Shown here piece after piece: positions 43,276 through 54,484 of a stretch of 64,000 nt of DNA. Position numbers and translations under genes: made by a program. Origin of the DNA: Taxillus chinensis. Its lineage: Eukaryota; Streptophyta; Magnoliopsida; Santalales; Loranthaceae. The notes under the pieces were generated by a model. That model was not told the DNA's origin. It searched no databases and saw nothing but the letters and a program-made list of their open reading frames with translations. Within the stretch, counting starts at the first letter, position 1, and every line of letters starts with the position of its first letter. The stretch lies in assembly GCA_023512835.1 (NCBI GenBank), contig CM042085.1, positions 36,844,324 to 36,908,323 on the forward strand, given 5' to 3'.

Positions 43276-44090
43276 TTCAGCCTCTACAATGGTGGTCTAG
43301 TGTTTCTTCAGAGGCTGCACAAGAGGATTTATTGGGCTAGCCAGTATATGTGACTCTCAATCCAACCTTGTCAACTCTTGAGGCCATGGCATCATTTGGG
43401 CAGTTTCTTCAAGGTGGAGCTTGGCAAGCGCGATTTGCTAGGGATTTCGAAGTGTTCACATCATCCTACCTGTAGCGGATCTTAGCTAACGAATTTTTAT
43501 GTGCGGACGATGTTGATCTTTTTTGCAGAACCATGCGGCATGTAGTGGAGGCAGAGCTTAATGACTACCCTCTGGCACAATACACTTCCATCATGCTGTG
43601 TGAATTGTATGAGCAACCTCTGGCAGAGCATGTTCTTCATCAAAGAATAAATGTAGCTGCAGAAGGTCATCGCTCTTAGCATCAAGTGCAAGAGGTCCTA
43701 ATCCCTGTCCTTGTAGACCGCCATTTTGTGCTTCTTCAGTTGGACCTAAGTGTGGGACATGTGGCATTGTATGATCCTTGCCAAGCACATGGATTTGCTA
43801 CACAAAAGAAGAAGATAGTCCATGGTTTCTTGAGAAAAATCAAAGACGCACTCAGGAAAGAAGGGTTGTTGACATCCAAGTTCCCTCTCATGCACTTCAT
43901 TGAAAAGGAGCTTCCCCAACAGCCTGACCAGTTCAGCTGTGGGATTTTTGTATGTTATTATTTGGTAGCTCTGTTGCAGCATAAGGATACCTGAGCGCTC
44001 ACAGGGGAAACATCTGCTGAATTTGTAGTGCGCCTTAGGAGTATGGTGGCCCATGTTATTTTCTTCTACAGCTTACTCACTCAAAGGTGA
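43276..44090 (+). pseudogene. Athila-like ORF3, C-terminal Ulp1/C48 protease domain
   Basis: After a frame change the text continues with FLCADDVDLFCRTMRHVVEA and the protease core. The stretch 43686-43994 is open for 102 codons: LIPVLVDRHFVLLQL (His at 43722-43724), HVALYDPCQ (Asp), ELPQQPDQFSCGIFVCYYL (Gln and, six residues on, Cys). All four catalytic positions of a Ulp1-type cysteine protease are present. Stops at about 43338, 43473 and 43677. It is only distantly similar to the Copia C48 copies, sharing mainly the motif residues. Substrate unknown. Confidence 0.75.
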
Positions 44091-44301
44091 ATGTCTTCTT
44101 TCCCCTTTTACTATGCTCTAAGGACATAGCACATTTTTAAGTGTGGTGTGGGGGGTGACGTGAACCATTTGTTTTGATGTTTTTATTGTATGAGTGATTT
44201 GTTTTGTTTTAATTTGAGTGACTTGTTGTTGCGTTTGATTTTGTGAGTGATGTGATTTTGTGTTTTGCATGCGAGAATATGTTCAGAATAAAAGCCATAA
44301 T
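44091..44301 (+). other. Athila-like 3' untranslated region, left part
   Basis: Non-coding, T/G-rich. Contains GGTGTGGGGGGTGACG near 44147, a purine-rich tract that may be an internal or relic PPT. Copia-2 interrupts it at 44301. Confidence 0.55.
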
Positions 44302-45611
44302 TGTTGGATCAAACCCAGAATTTGGATAATGCTGATAAAGCCTTATGTAATTTGATCTGAGATCTTTTGTGTTTATTTGATCGTTGCAGAAGATATGTTA
44401 TTAATCCAGAGATGCACTCGTGAGAGCAAAGCTAAGGACAGGATACATAATCCTGATCCGGACAAGAGTGAGTGTCGTTAAACAATTGGTAAATAACCAA
44501 GTCATCAATACATACGGAATAAGGAACATTCGTGCGGACTAAGAACTTAAAAGCTACGGATTGCGGAATATGTTCCTAGTGCCTCAAACGGACTAAGTCA
44601 AACTGATACGGAGTAAGGAAGTATTAATGCGGAATAAGGACCCGAGTCTTTATTCGCACGGAGTAAGGAAACTAGATACGGAGTAAGGAATCCGGACAAC
44701 TTTACTCATACGGAGTAAGGAAGCGCTAGTACGGAGTAAGCATTCCGATCCCTTAGACTCGCCCGGAGTAAGGAACTTACATACGGAGTAAGGAATTTAC
44801 ATACGGAGTAAGGAACTTACATACGGAGTAAGGAACTTACATACGGAGTAAGCAATTTACATACGGAGTAAGGAACTTACATGCGGAGTAAGGAAGCAGC
44901 GACACGGACTAAGGATTCCAAGATCTAAACAGATACAGAGTAAGAAACCACTGACACGGAGTAAGGTTCCGAGCTTCATTAGCAATGGAGTAAGGAAAAT
45001 TACACCGGACCAAGAAGATACTACTTCAACTCACCGCATTTAAAGTTATCAGCTCGTGGCGTCCCGATGTAAGACAAACTTATTGAGAGCCTGAAGAATC
45101 TTACACGTGGATCATCCGGATATGTGGACACAACCTCAATTGTATTTTGGAACTCACAAATGCACTTATACTCTTCAAACCCAAGACCTTGAGCTCCACA
45201 AACCGCAGCAGTCAAGACAGAGAGATTACCGAGGAATAGTTAGTGCTGAACGCATTCCGGAACTACAAGTTCCAAGGTTGTCTCTTAGGAATGTTTGTAT
45301 AAATATTCATACTTATATATTTGTAAAAGTGTGTGTACGTGTGCGAACAAGCCTGAATAACCTGTGTATGCACAAGGGCTCAAAGAAATAATCTAGGCTA
45401 GTGTGTGAATCCCTTTGTAAACAGAGTGTAAGAGAGTCTTGCTTCTATTTTGTTGTATTTATCTCTTGATAATAAAACAAAATACTTCCACTATCCTGGT
45501 TATCTTCCATGATGATTCTATCACTTGACTAGATTAGTGTAGTGCCTTAAGGGATAAAAAGAGTTTAGATAAGAGCCTATTCACCCCCCTCTAGGCTCCA
45601 AGGGACCATCA
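44302..45611 (+). repeat. Copia-2 5' LTR
   Basis: 1310 bp, TGTTGGATC to GGGACCATCA. Contains a CGGAGTAAGG array (44510-45000), with six nearly identical 20-bp units of ACATACGGAGTAAGGAACTT around 44768-44885, and TATAAATA at 45298-45305. Confidence 0.95.
44510..45000 (+). repeat. CGGAGTAAGG motif array, Copia-2 5' LTR
   Basis: About 20 motif copies; the middle part is a tight tandem array with a unit of about 20 bp. More expanded than in Copia-1. The partner array in the 3' LTR is at 50145-50625. Confidence 0.85.
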
Positions 45612-45613
45612 AG

Positions 45614-45625
45614 TGGTATCAAAGC
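45614..45625 (+). other. Primer-binding site, tRNA-iMet (one mismatch)
   Basis: TGGTATCAAAGC; the usual sequence is TGGTATCAGAGC. Two bases after the LTR, as in Copia-1. Confidence 0.88.
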
Positions 45626-45672
45626 AAGTCTATTTGTTCAAAAGTAGAGATCCCACTCTTTTACTCTAAGCA

Positions 45673-47961
45673 ATGGCCGAAGAAAGCAGTATGCTATTCA
45701 ACACTCGCCTTAACTCCGGAGGTGCACAAGAGCCCATCCCAAATCGGCGCAAACGGTGGAAAACGTCTACCCACCTCAACCTGCTGCTGCCGCCGCTCCT
45801 CAACCACGGAGTTCTGGTTTTACTCTGACGAAACCGCCCAAATTCACACCTGAGCTTTTCTCCCAGTGAAAAGCTCGCATGAAGATGTTTATGGTGTGCC
45901 ATGATCATCTCATGTGGCCATGTCTTCATCAGGAGATTCCAATTCCGATGACTATCGGAGAACATGGAGTTAGGAGGCCAAAGACGGATGCTGAACTTAC
46001 CAACGATGAAAGAGCCTGGCAGTGTACTAGTGAAAAGGCTCTGGCTTATGTTACATCATCTTTGGATTCCGAGGCTTTCACGGACGTCGAGGGCTTTGCA
46101 CGACAAGCAAAAGTCGTTTGGGATAAACCGACAATCCTCTATGAGGGGAGTCGGTCCCAAATGCAAAATGTGATATGTGCTCTCAGACAGAATTTTGAGA
46201 GTTTCAATCACAAACCTGGCGAATCCCTTGAAAGCATCTATCGGAGATTCGGCAAGCTCATTCTAGAGCTAAAAACTGTCAATAAGCATTACACTCAGTC
46301 TCAAATAAATGACAAGTTCTTTCGATCCTTGCCGGATCGATACTACTCCAACGACTCCGGATGCAAGCCGACAAAAACTGGCCATTCACTGCCCTTGAGG
46401 AAATATATGGAGAGCTTCGGACTCATGAGGTCAGATTCAAATACACTGTCCGTGATGAGAAGATAGCTCGGAAAGAAAAAGGGGTAGCTCTCAAAGCTAC
46501 GGAATGCTCCAGTAATCATCAAGAGGATGATACGGATGAGTCAGAGAATTCTGACTCAGACGCAGAAGAGGAAATAGCTCTTCTTGTCAAATCCTTTGAA
46601 TGATTCCTTTGGAAAAGTAGAAAAGGATTCAGAAGAGGCTCCTCATCATCCAGAAGGAAGGAACGATCGGAGTCGAGCTCCCAAGAATGCTTCAACTGTG
46701 GGAAACCCGGTCATTGGGCCAAGGAATACAGATCCAAATCAAAAGTGGCCGAGAAAAGTGACAAGGTAACTCCTCACTGTTCCACCTCAGACAACGGCAA
46801 GAACAAGAGGAAGGCGTTCGTGACAAAGTACGTCAGTGGCTCGGAAGAAGAGGAAGAATCCTCGGATGATGAGCCAACTCTTAAGCCGAACGTCTGCCTC
46901 ATGGCAAATACTGAGGTACCTTCTATCTCTGAGCTCATGAGTCAATTAGAATCTCTTATTAGTGAACGTGATCATGAAAAGAATGAGAGACAAATAATTA
47001 CTCAAATGTACAAAGATGTGGAAAGTCAGAATAAACGCCTTGAATTTACTATCACTAGACTTGAAAAGGACATAGCTGACTTCAGAGGAAAAGAGGCTTG
47101 GTATCATGATCTAAGAGCTGAAAATCATCTGTTAAATACCAACCTAACGGGCCTAAAAGTTATTGTGAAACGACTCGAAAATGAACTGGAACAGAAAGGG
47201 AAATAAATCGTAAGTGGCTAAAATCCGGGGAAATAGCCTCTACCTTTAGGACTGATCCTGACTGATCCTGACAACATCCGAGTCAAACCTGGCCTAGGTT
47301 TAGAACCATCGACTTCCATAGCTCAAGCTACTGAGTGACCTCCGGATTTCACTCCTAAACTAACCAACTTATATCCTGTTAGTACATCTAAACCGTTGGA
47401 TGGTTTCATTTCAGGTGGCACCATAGTTTATGACTGTGGAGTTGAGGTCATCATCGCACTTCCCGAAGCAGTAGCACCCGTAACTAATGATGAAGGGAAG
47501 GCTGCTGCAGTTAAAGCCAAAACCGTAGCACCCAAAAAGAAAGGAAAGGCTAAGGCCGACGCATCTAGGGCCAAGAGCGTGTCACCCAAACGCAAAGGAT
47601 TAGGCCACAGGGAACAGTAGAAAGTCCAGTAAAATCTAAGAGACCTGTATTCCCTGTTTGTACTTCACATTATAGTGTCTGTTCCATCTGTAGGGAAATG
47701 GGTCATTATCACTATGAATGTTGGAGTTTATCTGATAACTGGCTTTATAATCAAATTCAATCCAATAAAGTTCAGTTTAATAAAAGGGTTTCTTCGAGCA
47801 AAACAAAATCTAAACCTCAAAGGAGTGTCTCTCCCAAGAAAACCCAAATAAAAGAAGCAGTTGAAACTAACAAGTTAAAGTCAACTTGGAGAGCTAAAAG
47901 TCCTAGCAAAATCAAATCCGGAACCGTTGACAATCTCGTTGCTCTCTCTCTAACCGCCTGA
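45673..47961 (+). pseudogene. gag: Copia-2 gag (broken)
   Basis: ATG 45673 (MAEESSMLFNT). Frameshifts near 45750, 46360, 46600 and 46745, and one near 47206. The capsid region is best seen at 45879-46340 (ERAWQCTSEKALAYVTSSLDSEAF). The first zinc knuckle has lost its last Cys: CFNCGKPGHWAKEY, where Copia-1 has C. A coiled-coil region (46920-47206) and a second intact CCHC (CSICREMGHYHYEC, near 47680) follow. A TGA near 47959 and a TAA at about 47985 end the gag side. Confidence 0.82.
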
Positions 47962-48002
47962 AACAAGTTTGGGCACCAAAAGTGTAAATTGTTGTCTTTC
48001 AG

Positions 48003-49080
48003 GAGCATCTCTGGAATGCATTGTCGGATCACTTGAAGTTAAAGATCAATCAAAGCAAGTGGATCCTCGATAGTGGATGCTCCGGACATATGACGGGTGA
48101 TCAGACTCTGCTCGTAGAAGTTAATGAAAAACGAGGTCCATCCGTTTCATATGGTGATAACAACAAAGGTAAGACTGTCGGGTATGGCACTTTAACTAAC
48201 GGCTGTATATCAATAACTAGAGTTGCACTAGTCGAAGGTTTGAAACATAATTTGCTAAGAGTCAGTAATTTATGTGACAAAGGATTTACTGTTTCCTTTA
48301 TGTCCAACTCCTGTACAGTAAGAGAAAACTTATCCGGAGATATTAAGTTATCCGGATCAAGAGATGGGGACATATACTCAGTGGTCTTAAGAAATAATTC
48401 TTCTGATCCTGTATGCTTCCTCACTAAAGCTTCAGATGAAGATAGTTGGTTATGGCACAAGCGATGCGCACATTTAAACTTTAAGACATTGTCTAAGTTA
48501 GCGTCACTTGATCTTGTCACTGGTCTACCTAAACTCAAATTCTCCAGAGACACTCTCTGTCGAGAATGCCAACTGGGTAAATAGACCAAACATAGCTTTA
48601 AGAGCAAATTAGTTAATTCAATAACTGCTCCTCTACAACTCCTTCATATGGACCTCTGTGGTCCTATTTTTGTTCTGTCTCTGGCTGGTGCGAGATATAC
48701 CCTTGTGGTTATCAATGATTTCACCAGATACACTTGGGTGATGTTCCTGAAATCAAAGGATCAAACTTTTGAACATCTAGTAGATCTTTTCAAGTGGATA
48801 AGCAACTCACAAGGACTGAGCATAAAGTGCATCAGGAGTGATCATGGTATAGAATTTGATTTTTCAGAAATGAGATCATATTGTTCTGAACAGGGTATAC
48901 AACATGACTTCTCTGCTCCCAGAACTCCACAACAAAATGGGGTAGCTGAGCGCAAGAATCGTACTTTAGTTGAAGCTGGTAGATCCATGTTAGCAGGGGC
49001 AACACTTCCTCTCGCCTATGGGTCAAGCCGTGTCCACCGCCCGCTATGTTTGAAACGGAACTCTAATAAATAAATCTACC
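48003..49080 (+). pseudogene. Copia-2 protease and integrase core
   Basis: Protease (WILDSGCSGHMTGD) and pre-integrase zinc region (LWHKRCAHLNFKTL; CRECQLGK) are open from about 48003 to 48584, where a TAG replaces the Gln of Copia-1. Integrase core from 48648: D (MDLCGP), D (SDHGIEFD) and E (QQNGVAERKNR), all kept. A frameshift near 49010 scrambles the end of the core (to 49073). Next comes the chimeric ORF. Confidence 0.84.
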
Positions 49081-49740
49081 ATGAAAACACCCTATGAGAT
49101 GTGGAGAGGACGAAAACCTTCAATTTCACATTTCAGAGCTTTTGGGTGTACTTTGGAGAAAGGACTCTTTACTAAAGAAGACATTGACAACTTCTTGAGG
49201 GCTGCTAAAATGGAGATGAGGCTGTTTCCATCTCTATACAACGACGGGCACTTGTTTAAAGTTCTGCCGTGCTGGAATGAAGGCTATCTTCCCAGTGTGG
49301 ATCTAATTCAGTCCTTCATCGACGGAACTGCTGAGGATAGCAAACCATGGAAAACTCTCTCAACTATCCTCATTCCGTACCGGATCATGTCGCCACACTT
49401 CATGATGGCTGTCTTCATGATTCAGTCCAAGCAAATGATTCTCATTGATTCTCATCAGATAGTGGAGCACTTTGTAAGAAAGAATCAATGGGAACCACTG
49501 TGTCTCAGGCTGACTGAAGCTGTGAAGAAAGCTGGTTTATATGAAGAGTTGGGCATCACACCCTTGGGTCCAATTGAGAAGCTGAAGGTGACATTCCGGG
49601 GCAAGAAGCAAGTGCCACAACAGCCGGATGGAGATAGCTGCGGGGCCTTTGTCTGTTACTTCATCAAGTCCTTTTTGACTGTGGACAAATCGTGGAGCCA
49701 ACACACTACTTATACGATGAAGCCAGACAATGGAGCTTAG
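49081..49740 (+). pseudogene. Chimeric integrase-C48 protease ORF in Copia-2
   Basis: 219 codons, open throughout. Residues 1-24 (MKTPYEMWRGRKPSISHF...FGCT) are the integrase C-terminal region; from residue 25 it is the accessory ORF (LEKGLFTKEDIDNFLRAAK, as in Copia-1 at about 12860). The Ulp1-type tetrad is complete: His106 (SPHFMMAVF), Asp123 (LIDSHQ), Gln181 and Cys187 (QQPDGDSCGAFVCYF). The join near 49150 shows possible 5-bp microhomology (TACTT). Ends early compared with Copia-1 (frameshift near 49715; the original tail MIFKYSKPYVP is found at 49759-49791). Whether it was ever translated alone is unknown. Confidence 0.72.
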
Positions 49741-49926
49741 AGAAAAGGCAGCAACTATGATCTTCAAGTATAGTAAGCCTTATGTACCTTAGTGAAAATC
49801 TTGTATTAAGGCTGAATTGTACTTAGTTGCTGATAAATGAAATTGGTTGTGATGCGTATTCTGTATGTTATCTTTTTGCACCGCTTACAGGATCAGATTA
49901 CAAAGGGTTTGGGCATATCCATAATT

Positions 49927-49934
49927 GGGGGAGA
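49927..49934 (+). other. Copia-2 polypurine tract
   Basis: GGGGGAGA one base before the 3' LTR, as in Copia-1. Confidence 0.88.
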
Positions 49935-49935
49935 T

Positions 49936-51237
49936 TGTTGGATCAAACCCGAATTTGGATAATCTTGATAAAGCCTTATGTAATTTGATCTGAGATCTTT
50001 TGTGTTTATTTGATCGTTGCAGAAGATATGTTATTAATCCGGAGATGCACTCGTGAGAGCAAAGCTAAGGACAGGATACATAATCCTGATCCGGACAAGA
50101 GTGAGTGTCGTCAAACACTTGGTAAATAACCAAGTCATCAATACATACGGAATAAGGAACATTCGTGCGGACTAAGAACTTAAAAGCTATGGATTGCGGA
50201 ATATGTTCCTAGTGCCTCAAACGGACTAAGTCAAACTGATACGGAGTAAAGAAAATGCGGAATAAGGACCCGAGTCTTTATTCGCACGGAGTAAGGAAAC
50301 TAGATGCGGAGTAAGGAATCTGGACAACTTTACTCATACGGAGTAAGGAAGCGCTAGTACGGAGTAAGCATTCCGATCCCTTAGACTCACCCGGAGTAAG
50401 GAACTTACATACGGAGTAAGGAATTTACATACGGAGTAAGGAACTTAAATACGGAGTAAGGAACTTACATACGAAGTAAGCAATTTACATATGGAGTAAG
50501 GAACTTACATGCAGAGTAAGGAAGCGCTGACACGGACTAAGGATTCCAGTACTAAACAGATACGGAGTAAGCAACCACTGACACGGAGTATGGTTCCGAG
50601 CTTCATTAGCAACAGAGTAAGGAAAATTACACCGGACCAAGAAGATACTACTTCAACTCACCGCATTTAAAGTTATCAGCTCGTGGCGTCCCGATGTAAG
50701 ACAAACTTATTGAGAACCTGAAGAATCTTACACGTGGATCATCCGGATATGTGGACACAACCTCAATTGTATTTGGGAACTCACAAATGCACTTATACTC
50801 TTCAAACCCAAGACCTTGAGCTCCACAAACCGCAGCAGTCAAGACAGAGAGATTACCGAGGAATTGTTAGTGCTGAACGCATTCCGGAACTACAAGTTCC
50901 AAGGTTGTCTCTTAGGAATGTTTGTATAAATATTCATACTTGTATATTTGTAAAAGTGTGTGTACGTGTGCGAACAAGCCTGAATAACCTGTGTATGCAC
51001 AAGAGCTCAAAGAAATAATCTAGGCTAGTGTGTGAATCCCTTTGTAAACAGAGTGTAAGAGAGTCTTGCTTCTATTTTGTTGTATTTATCTCTTGATAAT
51101 AAAACAAAATACTTCCACTATCTGGTTATCTTCCGAAGTGATTCTATCACTTGACTAGATTAGTGTAGTGCCTTAAAAGATAAAAAGAGTTTAGATAAGA
51201 GCCTATTCACCCCCCTCTAGGCTCCAAGGGACCATCA
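49936..51237 (+). repeat. Copia-2 3' LTR
   Basis: 1302 bp, TGTTGGATC to GGGACCATCA, followed by ATAAT. Very similar to 44302-45611 with small deletions in the motif array. TATAAATA at 50925-50932. Confidence 0.95.
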
Positions 51238-51242
51238 ATAAT

Positions 51243-51851
51243 GGCTTATTGTTTATATGTGTTTTTGTTTTCGTGTTGCAGCCATAATGGCTAAGTTGCT
51301 TTGTTTTGCAATTTGTTTCGAAAGTGTGAGCTTAAATCTTTAGCTCCAAGTGTTTATCAGTAAGTAGAATAGAGTCTGTGTTTTCTTTGATGAGCACGGT
51401 TTGGAACTCCCATGTATGCTTGGCAAGAACTTAAGCAATAGTTAATGGAAAATGTAGTGAGGAGTTTTTCTACCCCTATTTGTTAGGTATTGATCTTGGG
51501 CTTAAGCATGAGAGAAAAGGAAAGTTATATCTGAGTGAGGCAGTTCTGACCTTAGTGAGGACTTTAAGGGTAGCTAAGTTCTATTTTAGCATAGAATGCT
51601 TATTGATATCTGATTTTTAGTAATGAGACTACATGGTTGTTGGACTTAGAGGTATGAACATGACTGAGCTAAATTATAATTTGTTTTGCTTACTAAAATG
51701 CCCATTTCATCATGATAAGGTTGCATACTTAGGAAACATGACTCTTTTGTTTGTTATTTTATTTTTCTTCATATTTGAATGAGTATTTGTTTTCTTTTCG
51801 CCTAATTGTGTTTTTGCTTGAAGACAAGCAATGGTTCAAGTGTGGTGTATT
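51243..51851 (+). other. Athila-like 3' untranslated region, right part
   Basis: About 600 bp of non-coding, T-rich sequence leading to the 3' LTR. Just before the LTR is CAAGTGTGGTGTATT, a weak purine-rich tract. The near-identical AAGTGTGGTGTGGGGG lies at 44139, ahead of Copia-2, so a tract was probably duplicated. No gene seen. Confidence 0.6.
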
Positions 51852-52689
51852 TGATAACGTGCATTTATGCCGTTATTTTATAGCCTATTTAGGGTGTTTA
51901 AGATGCATGTTTTGCACCTATTTAGTACCATATTTCATATATATTTGCTCTAACCCCTAGAAAGACACTGCTTGTGCTATATATGCGTTTTTAAGCTGTT
52001 TTGGGCAGGTTTTTGGATGATTTCTTCTCTAGTCATCAGCTAGACTACTCTATCTACTAAAGAGGGAGCTTGTGGCAACTTATGAGCTCAAAAGGAGGTA
52101 TCTATTCCAGGCTACAAGCGAAAAGGCTGCAAAAGGTCTCTTCATACTATAGTGCTGAACAAGCATGTTTTGACTTATTTGACCCAAAAGGAGGCTTCAA
52201 ATGATTTCACGTGCAGAACAAAAGTTGTTCCAAATGATGTTCTCTACCTTCCCAAGAAATGTAAGCTATTTTGGAGATGCCCGTAACAATGACCTTTGTC
52301 ACTGGCAAGATTATTTTTGCATGGAAGGAATCTATATGACTTGATAAAGCTGGAGACAAATTTTTAGACCATTTGGAGGTGCCCATGACAATGACCTTTG
52401 TCACGGGCAAGGATGTTTTTGCATGGAAGGCTTCTTTCTGATGTGATAAAGTCTTGGGTGAAGTGTCAGAGCGAATGGAGGTGCCCGTGACAATGACCTT
52501 TGTCATGGGCAAGAATGTTTTTGCACAGTCACCTTTGTTTTGTTATGCTGATGATTTTTCTTTTCTGGAGCTTGATCAAATTCTGCTTGGTTTAAGGTGT
52601 TTTTAAGGTTTCAATGAAGAATAAGGGTCACTTACCAAAACTACGTCATTTTGGTAGCGACAACAGCTGGCATTAGGGCACACGTTGTA
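51852..52689 (+). repeat. Athila-like 3' LTR, left part
   Basis: 838 bp starting TGATAACGTGC. Carries the same three hairpins and ACGT palindrome (52635-52654) as the 5' LTR. Tekay-B interrupts it at TTGTA; it resumes at 61840. Confidence 0.92.
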
Positions 52690-52859
52690 TGTAAGGACCC
52701 GTACCTTGAGTTAGTCAGTTTTGCCTCCTGAGTAGGGTTTTTCTAGATTTTGACCTAGTAAATGGACTCCAATGAATTCATGTGCAAAAGGAAAGATGCT
52801 TAGAATGATGTCCTCTATCTACCACAGAAGTTTCAGGCCAAATGGACATGTATGTGAGG

Positions 52860-53196
52860 TGCACGTGATATGGGTCCAATTCACGTGCAAGTGTAATTGT
52901 CTTCCAAATGATGCAAGGAGGCTAGGGGTGAAGTTTGAGAGCATTTGGAGTTCATATGGAGTTGCACGTGAATTGGGAATTCACGTGCAAATTGGCGTGC
53001 AGCCATATTTTTGCATGGTTCCCTTGGTTTTGTCATTCTAAGGAACTTTCTCCAAAGGACCATGTTGAAATTCTGAGTATTTTGGCCTATATGGGTGCGG
53101 ATAAGTGCTAACTTGTGTGATCAAAACTACGTCATTTTGATCCTGGGTTTACTTAATCAAAACTACGTCGTTTTGATGTAGATGGTGTCTATATAA
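52860..53196 (+). promoter_or_regulatory. Tekay-B U3 promoter module
   Basis: Hairpin 1 arms TGCACGTGA and TCACGTGCA; hairpin 2 arms TTGCACGTGAATT and AATTCACGTGCAA. Then TTTTTGCAT...CTTGGTTTTG...AAATTCT spacer, two palindromes, and TATATAA 12 bp on. The CACGTG core is a G-box (bZIP/bHLH site). The region is homologous to the Athila-like U3 at 15605-16056. Confidence 0.65.
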
Positions 53197-53539
53197 GGAG
53201 GGCTTGAGTTTGAGTTTAGGGTTCTTGTGTTCCTTTCTTGCGTTGCCCTGCGAGAGAGAGAGAGAGAGCTAGAGAGAGAGAGAGAGGGAGGTTGCTTTGG
53301 TTCTGTGCCGGAGCATCTTGCGTGGGGAGGACGGCGTTTGGCGCGGGAGCAAGGAAGATCTCGCTTTAAGGTAGGGGTTCTGTTCTTCCTAAACCCCTCC
53401 TCTGTCCTAGGGTCCTAGGGCGGATTCTGGGTCGTATCTATTTATATATATATATGTAATCCATATAGGTGTGATCTCCTATATGGATGTTGGCCTTCGA
53501 TGGCGTTTTGGTGTGATTCTATGGAATACATGCTATATG

Positions 53540-53835
53540 TTTGATGAAATGCCTGTGTGAGTATTCTTGTGTGTATATGCCTGCCAAGTGTTTGAAATTA
53601 TGCCTGTGAGGCCGTGCATGTTATGTGTTTGAGGTAAAGCCTGTGAGGTCGTGCATGTTATGTGCTTGCGGAAATGCCTGTGAGGCCACGCACGTCGGAT
53701 GTGTTAGATTATGTCCGTGTGGCTGGGTTTATGAGCTTGTGGATATATGCATGCTAAGTGTTCGATGTTATTCCTGTGTGACTAAGCATGCTAAGTGTTT
53801 GACGTTATGCCTGTATGGCCATGTGTCTTGCGTGT
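53540..53835 (+). repeat. Degenerate ~25-38 bp tandem repeats in Tekay-B LTR
   Basis: About eight units beginning ATGCCTGTGxGGCC(G/A), interspersed with CATG(C/T)TA(A/T)GTGTTTGA. The same units are in the 3' LTR at about 60860-61150. Confidence 0.7.
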
Positions 53836-53845
53836 TTGCTTGTAC

Positions 53846-53985
53846 ACCCGGTGCCGTGGAAGCCCGGGACTGTTTTGTGGAACCCGGTGGTCGTGGAAGC
53901 CCGGGACCGTTCTTGTAACCCGGTGGCCGTGGAAGCCCGGGGCTGTTATTGGAAACCCGGTGGTTGTGGAAGCCCGGGAGTGTTT
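53846..53985 (+). repeat. Minisatellite in Tekay-B 5' LTR (4 copies)
   Basis: Unit of about 36-39 bp, ACCCGGTGGTCGTGGAAGCC then CGGGACTGTTxTTGT. Four copies here and five in the 3' LTR (61172-61348). Confidence 0.85.
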
Positions 53986-54472
53986 ATGTACCAGCCCATG
54001 TATGATTGTGTTCTTTGTTATAGCCTTGTAACTACATATGGTGGAATAATTGTATCACGACACAACACTTGTACACAAGGCATGTAGATATTAGGTGCAT
54101 GGGATGGGTTGGGGAGACATGATCCCTACCGAGCCGTGGTTGCTCACCCCTCCTACCATGTTGTTTTCTTTACAGGAACCTACAGGCGTTAGGTGGGACC
54201 CCAAGGTGGAAGACCTTATTTACTTTATTGTTTATGTTATTTTTATTATGGGAACCGATGTAACCCCAATGGGGATGAATTGGAAAGAGGACTTTGTATT
54301 AAAAGACTGATTTGTTTTGTAGACTGTTTGATGGACCTTATTTTTCTTGAATGTTGTGAATGTATAAAATGTTCAATTCTTGATTTGTATCCTTACCCCT
54401 TTGCCCTCCGTGTGGGTAAAAGGGGAGTCACGTACCGGTCTCCTCGGGTTGGAAATCCGGGGCGTGACAATA

Positions 54473-54484
54473 TGGTATCAGAGC
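54473..54484 (+). other. Primer-binding site, tRNA-iMet
   Basis: TGGTATCAGAGC, three bases after the LTR. Confidence 0.93.

Larger units (their letters stand above)
44302..51237 (+). mobile_element. Copia-2: internally deleted SIRE-like retrotransposon
   Basis: 6.9 kb, same family as Copia-1 but diverged. LTRs at 44302-45611 and 49936-51237, tRNA-Met PBS, gag, protease, most of integrase, then a deletion of about 6 kb (relative to Copia-1) that removes RT, RNase H, the spacer and the N-terminal half of the accessory ORF. Integrase is joined to the C48 domain. Perfect target duplication ATAAT (44297-44301, 51238-51242). Without RT it could only move with help from a relative. Its LTRs look very similar to each other, so the insertion is fairly young. 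Confidence 0.93.
52690..54469 (+). repeat. Tekay-B 5' LTR
   Basis: 1780 bp, TGTAAGGACCCG to GGGGCGTGACA. Two G-box hairpins (52860-52889, 52962-52990), two ACGT palindromes (53120-53141, 53156-53177), TATATAA (53190-53196), a GA tract (53251-53286), degenerate ~36-bp repeats (53540-53835) and a minisatellite (53846-53985). Confidence 0.95.

Noticed and set aside
43276..44090. An envelope glycoprotein in the third ORF of the Athila-like element
   Set aside because: No signal peptide, transmembrane segment or Cys-rich ectodomain is visible; the C-terminal residues fit a C48 protease instead.
44768..44890. CRISPR-like array of short direct repeats
   Set aside because: The repeats are imperfect, contiguous (no unique spacers of constant length) and lie in the U3 of a plant LTR.
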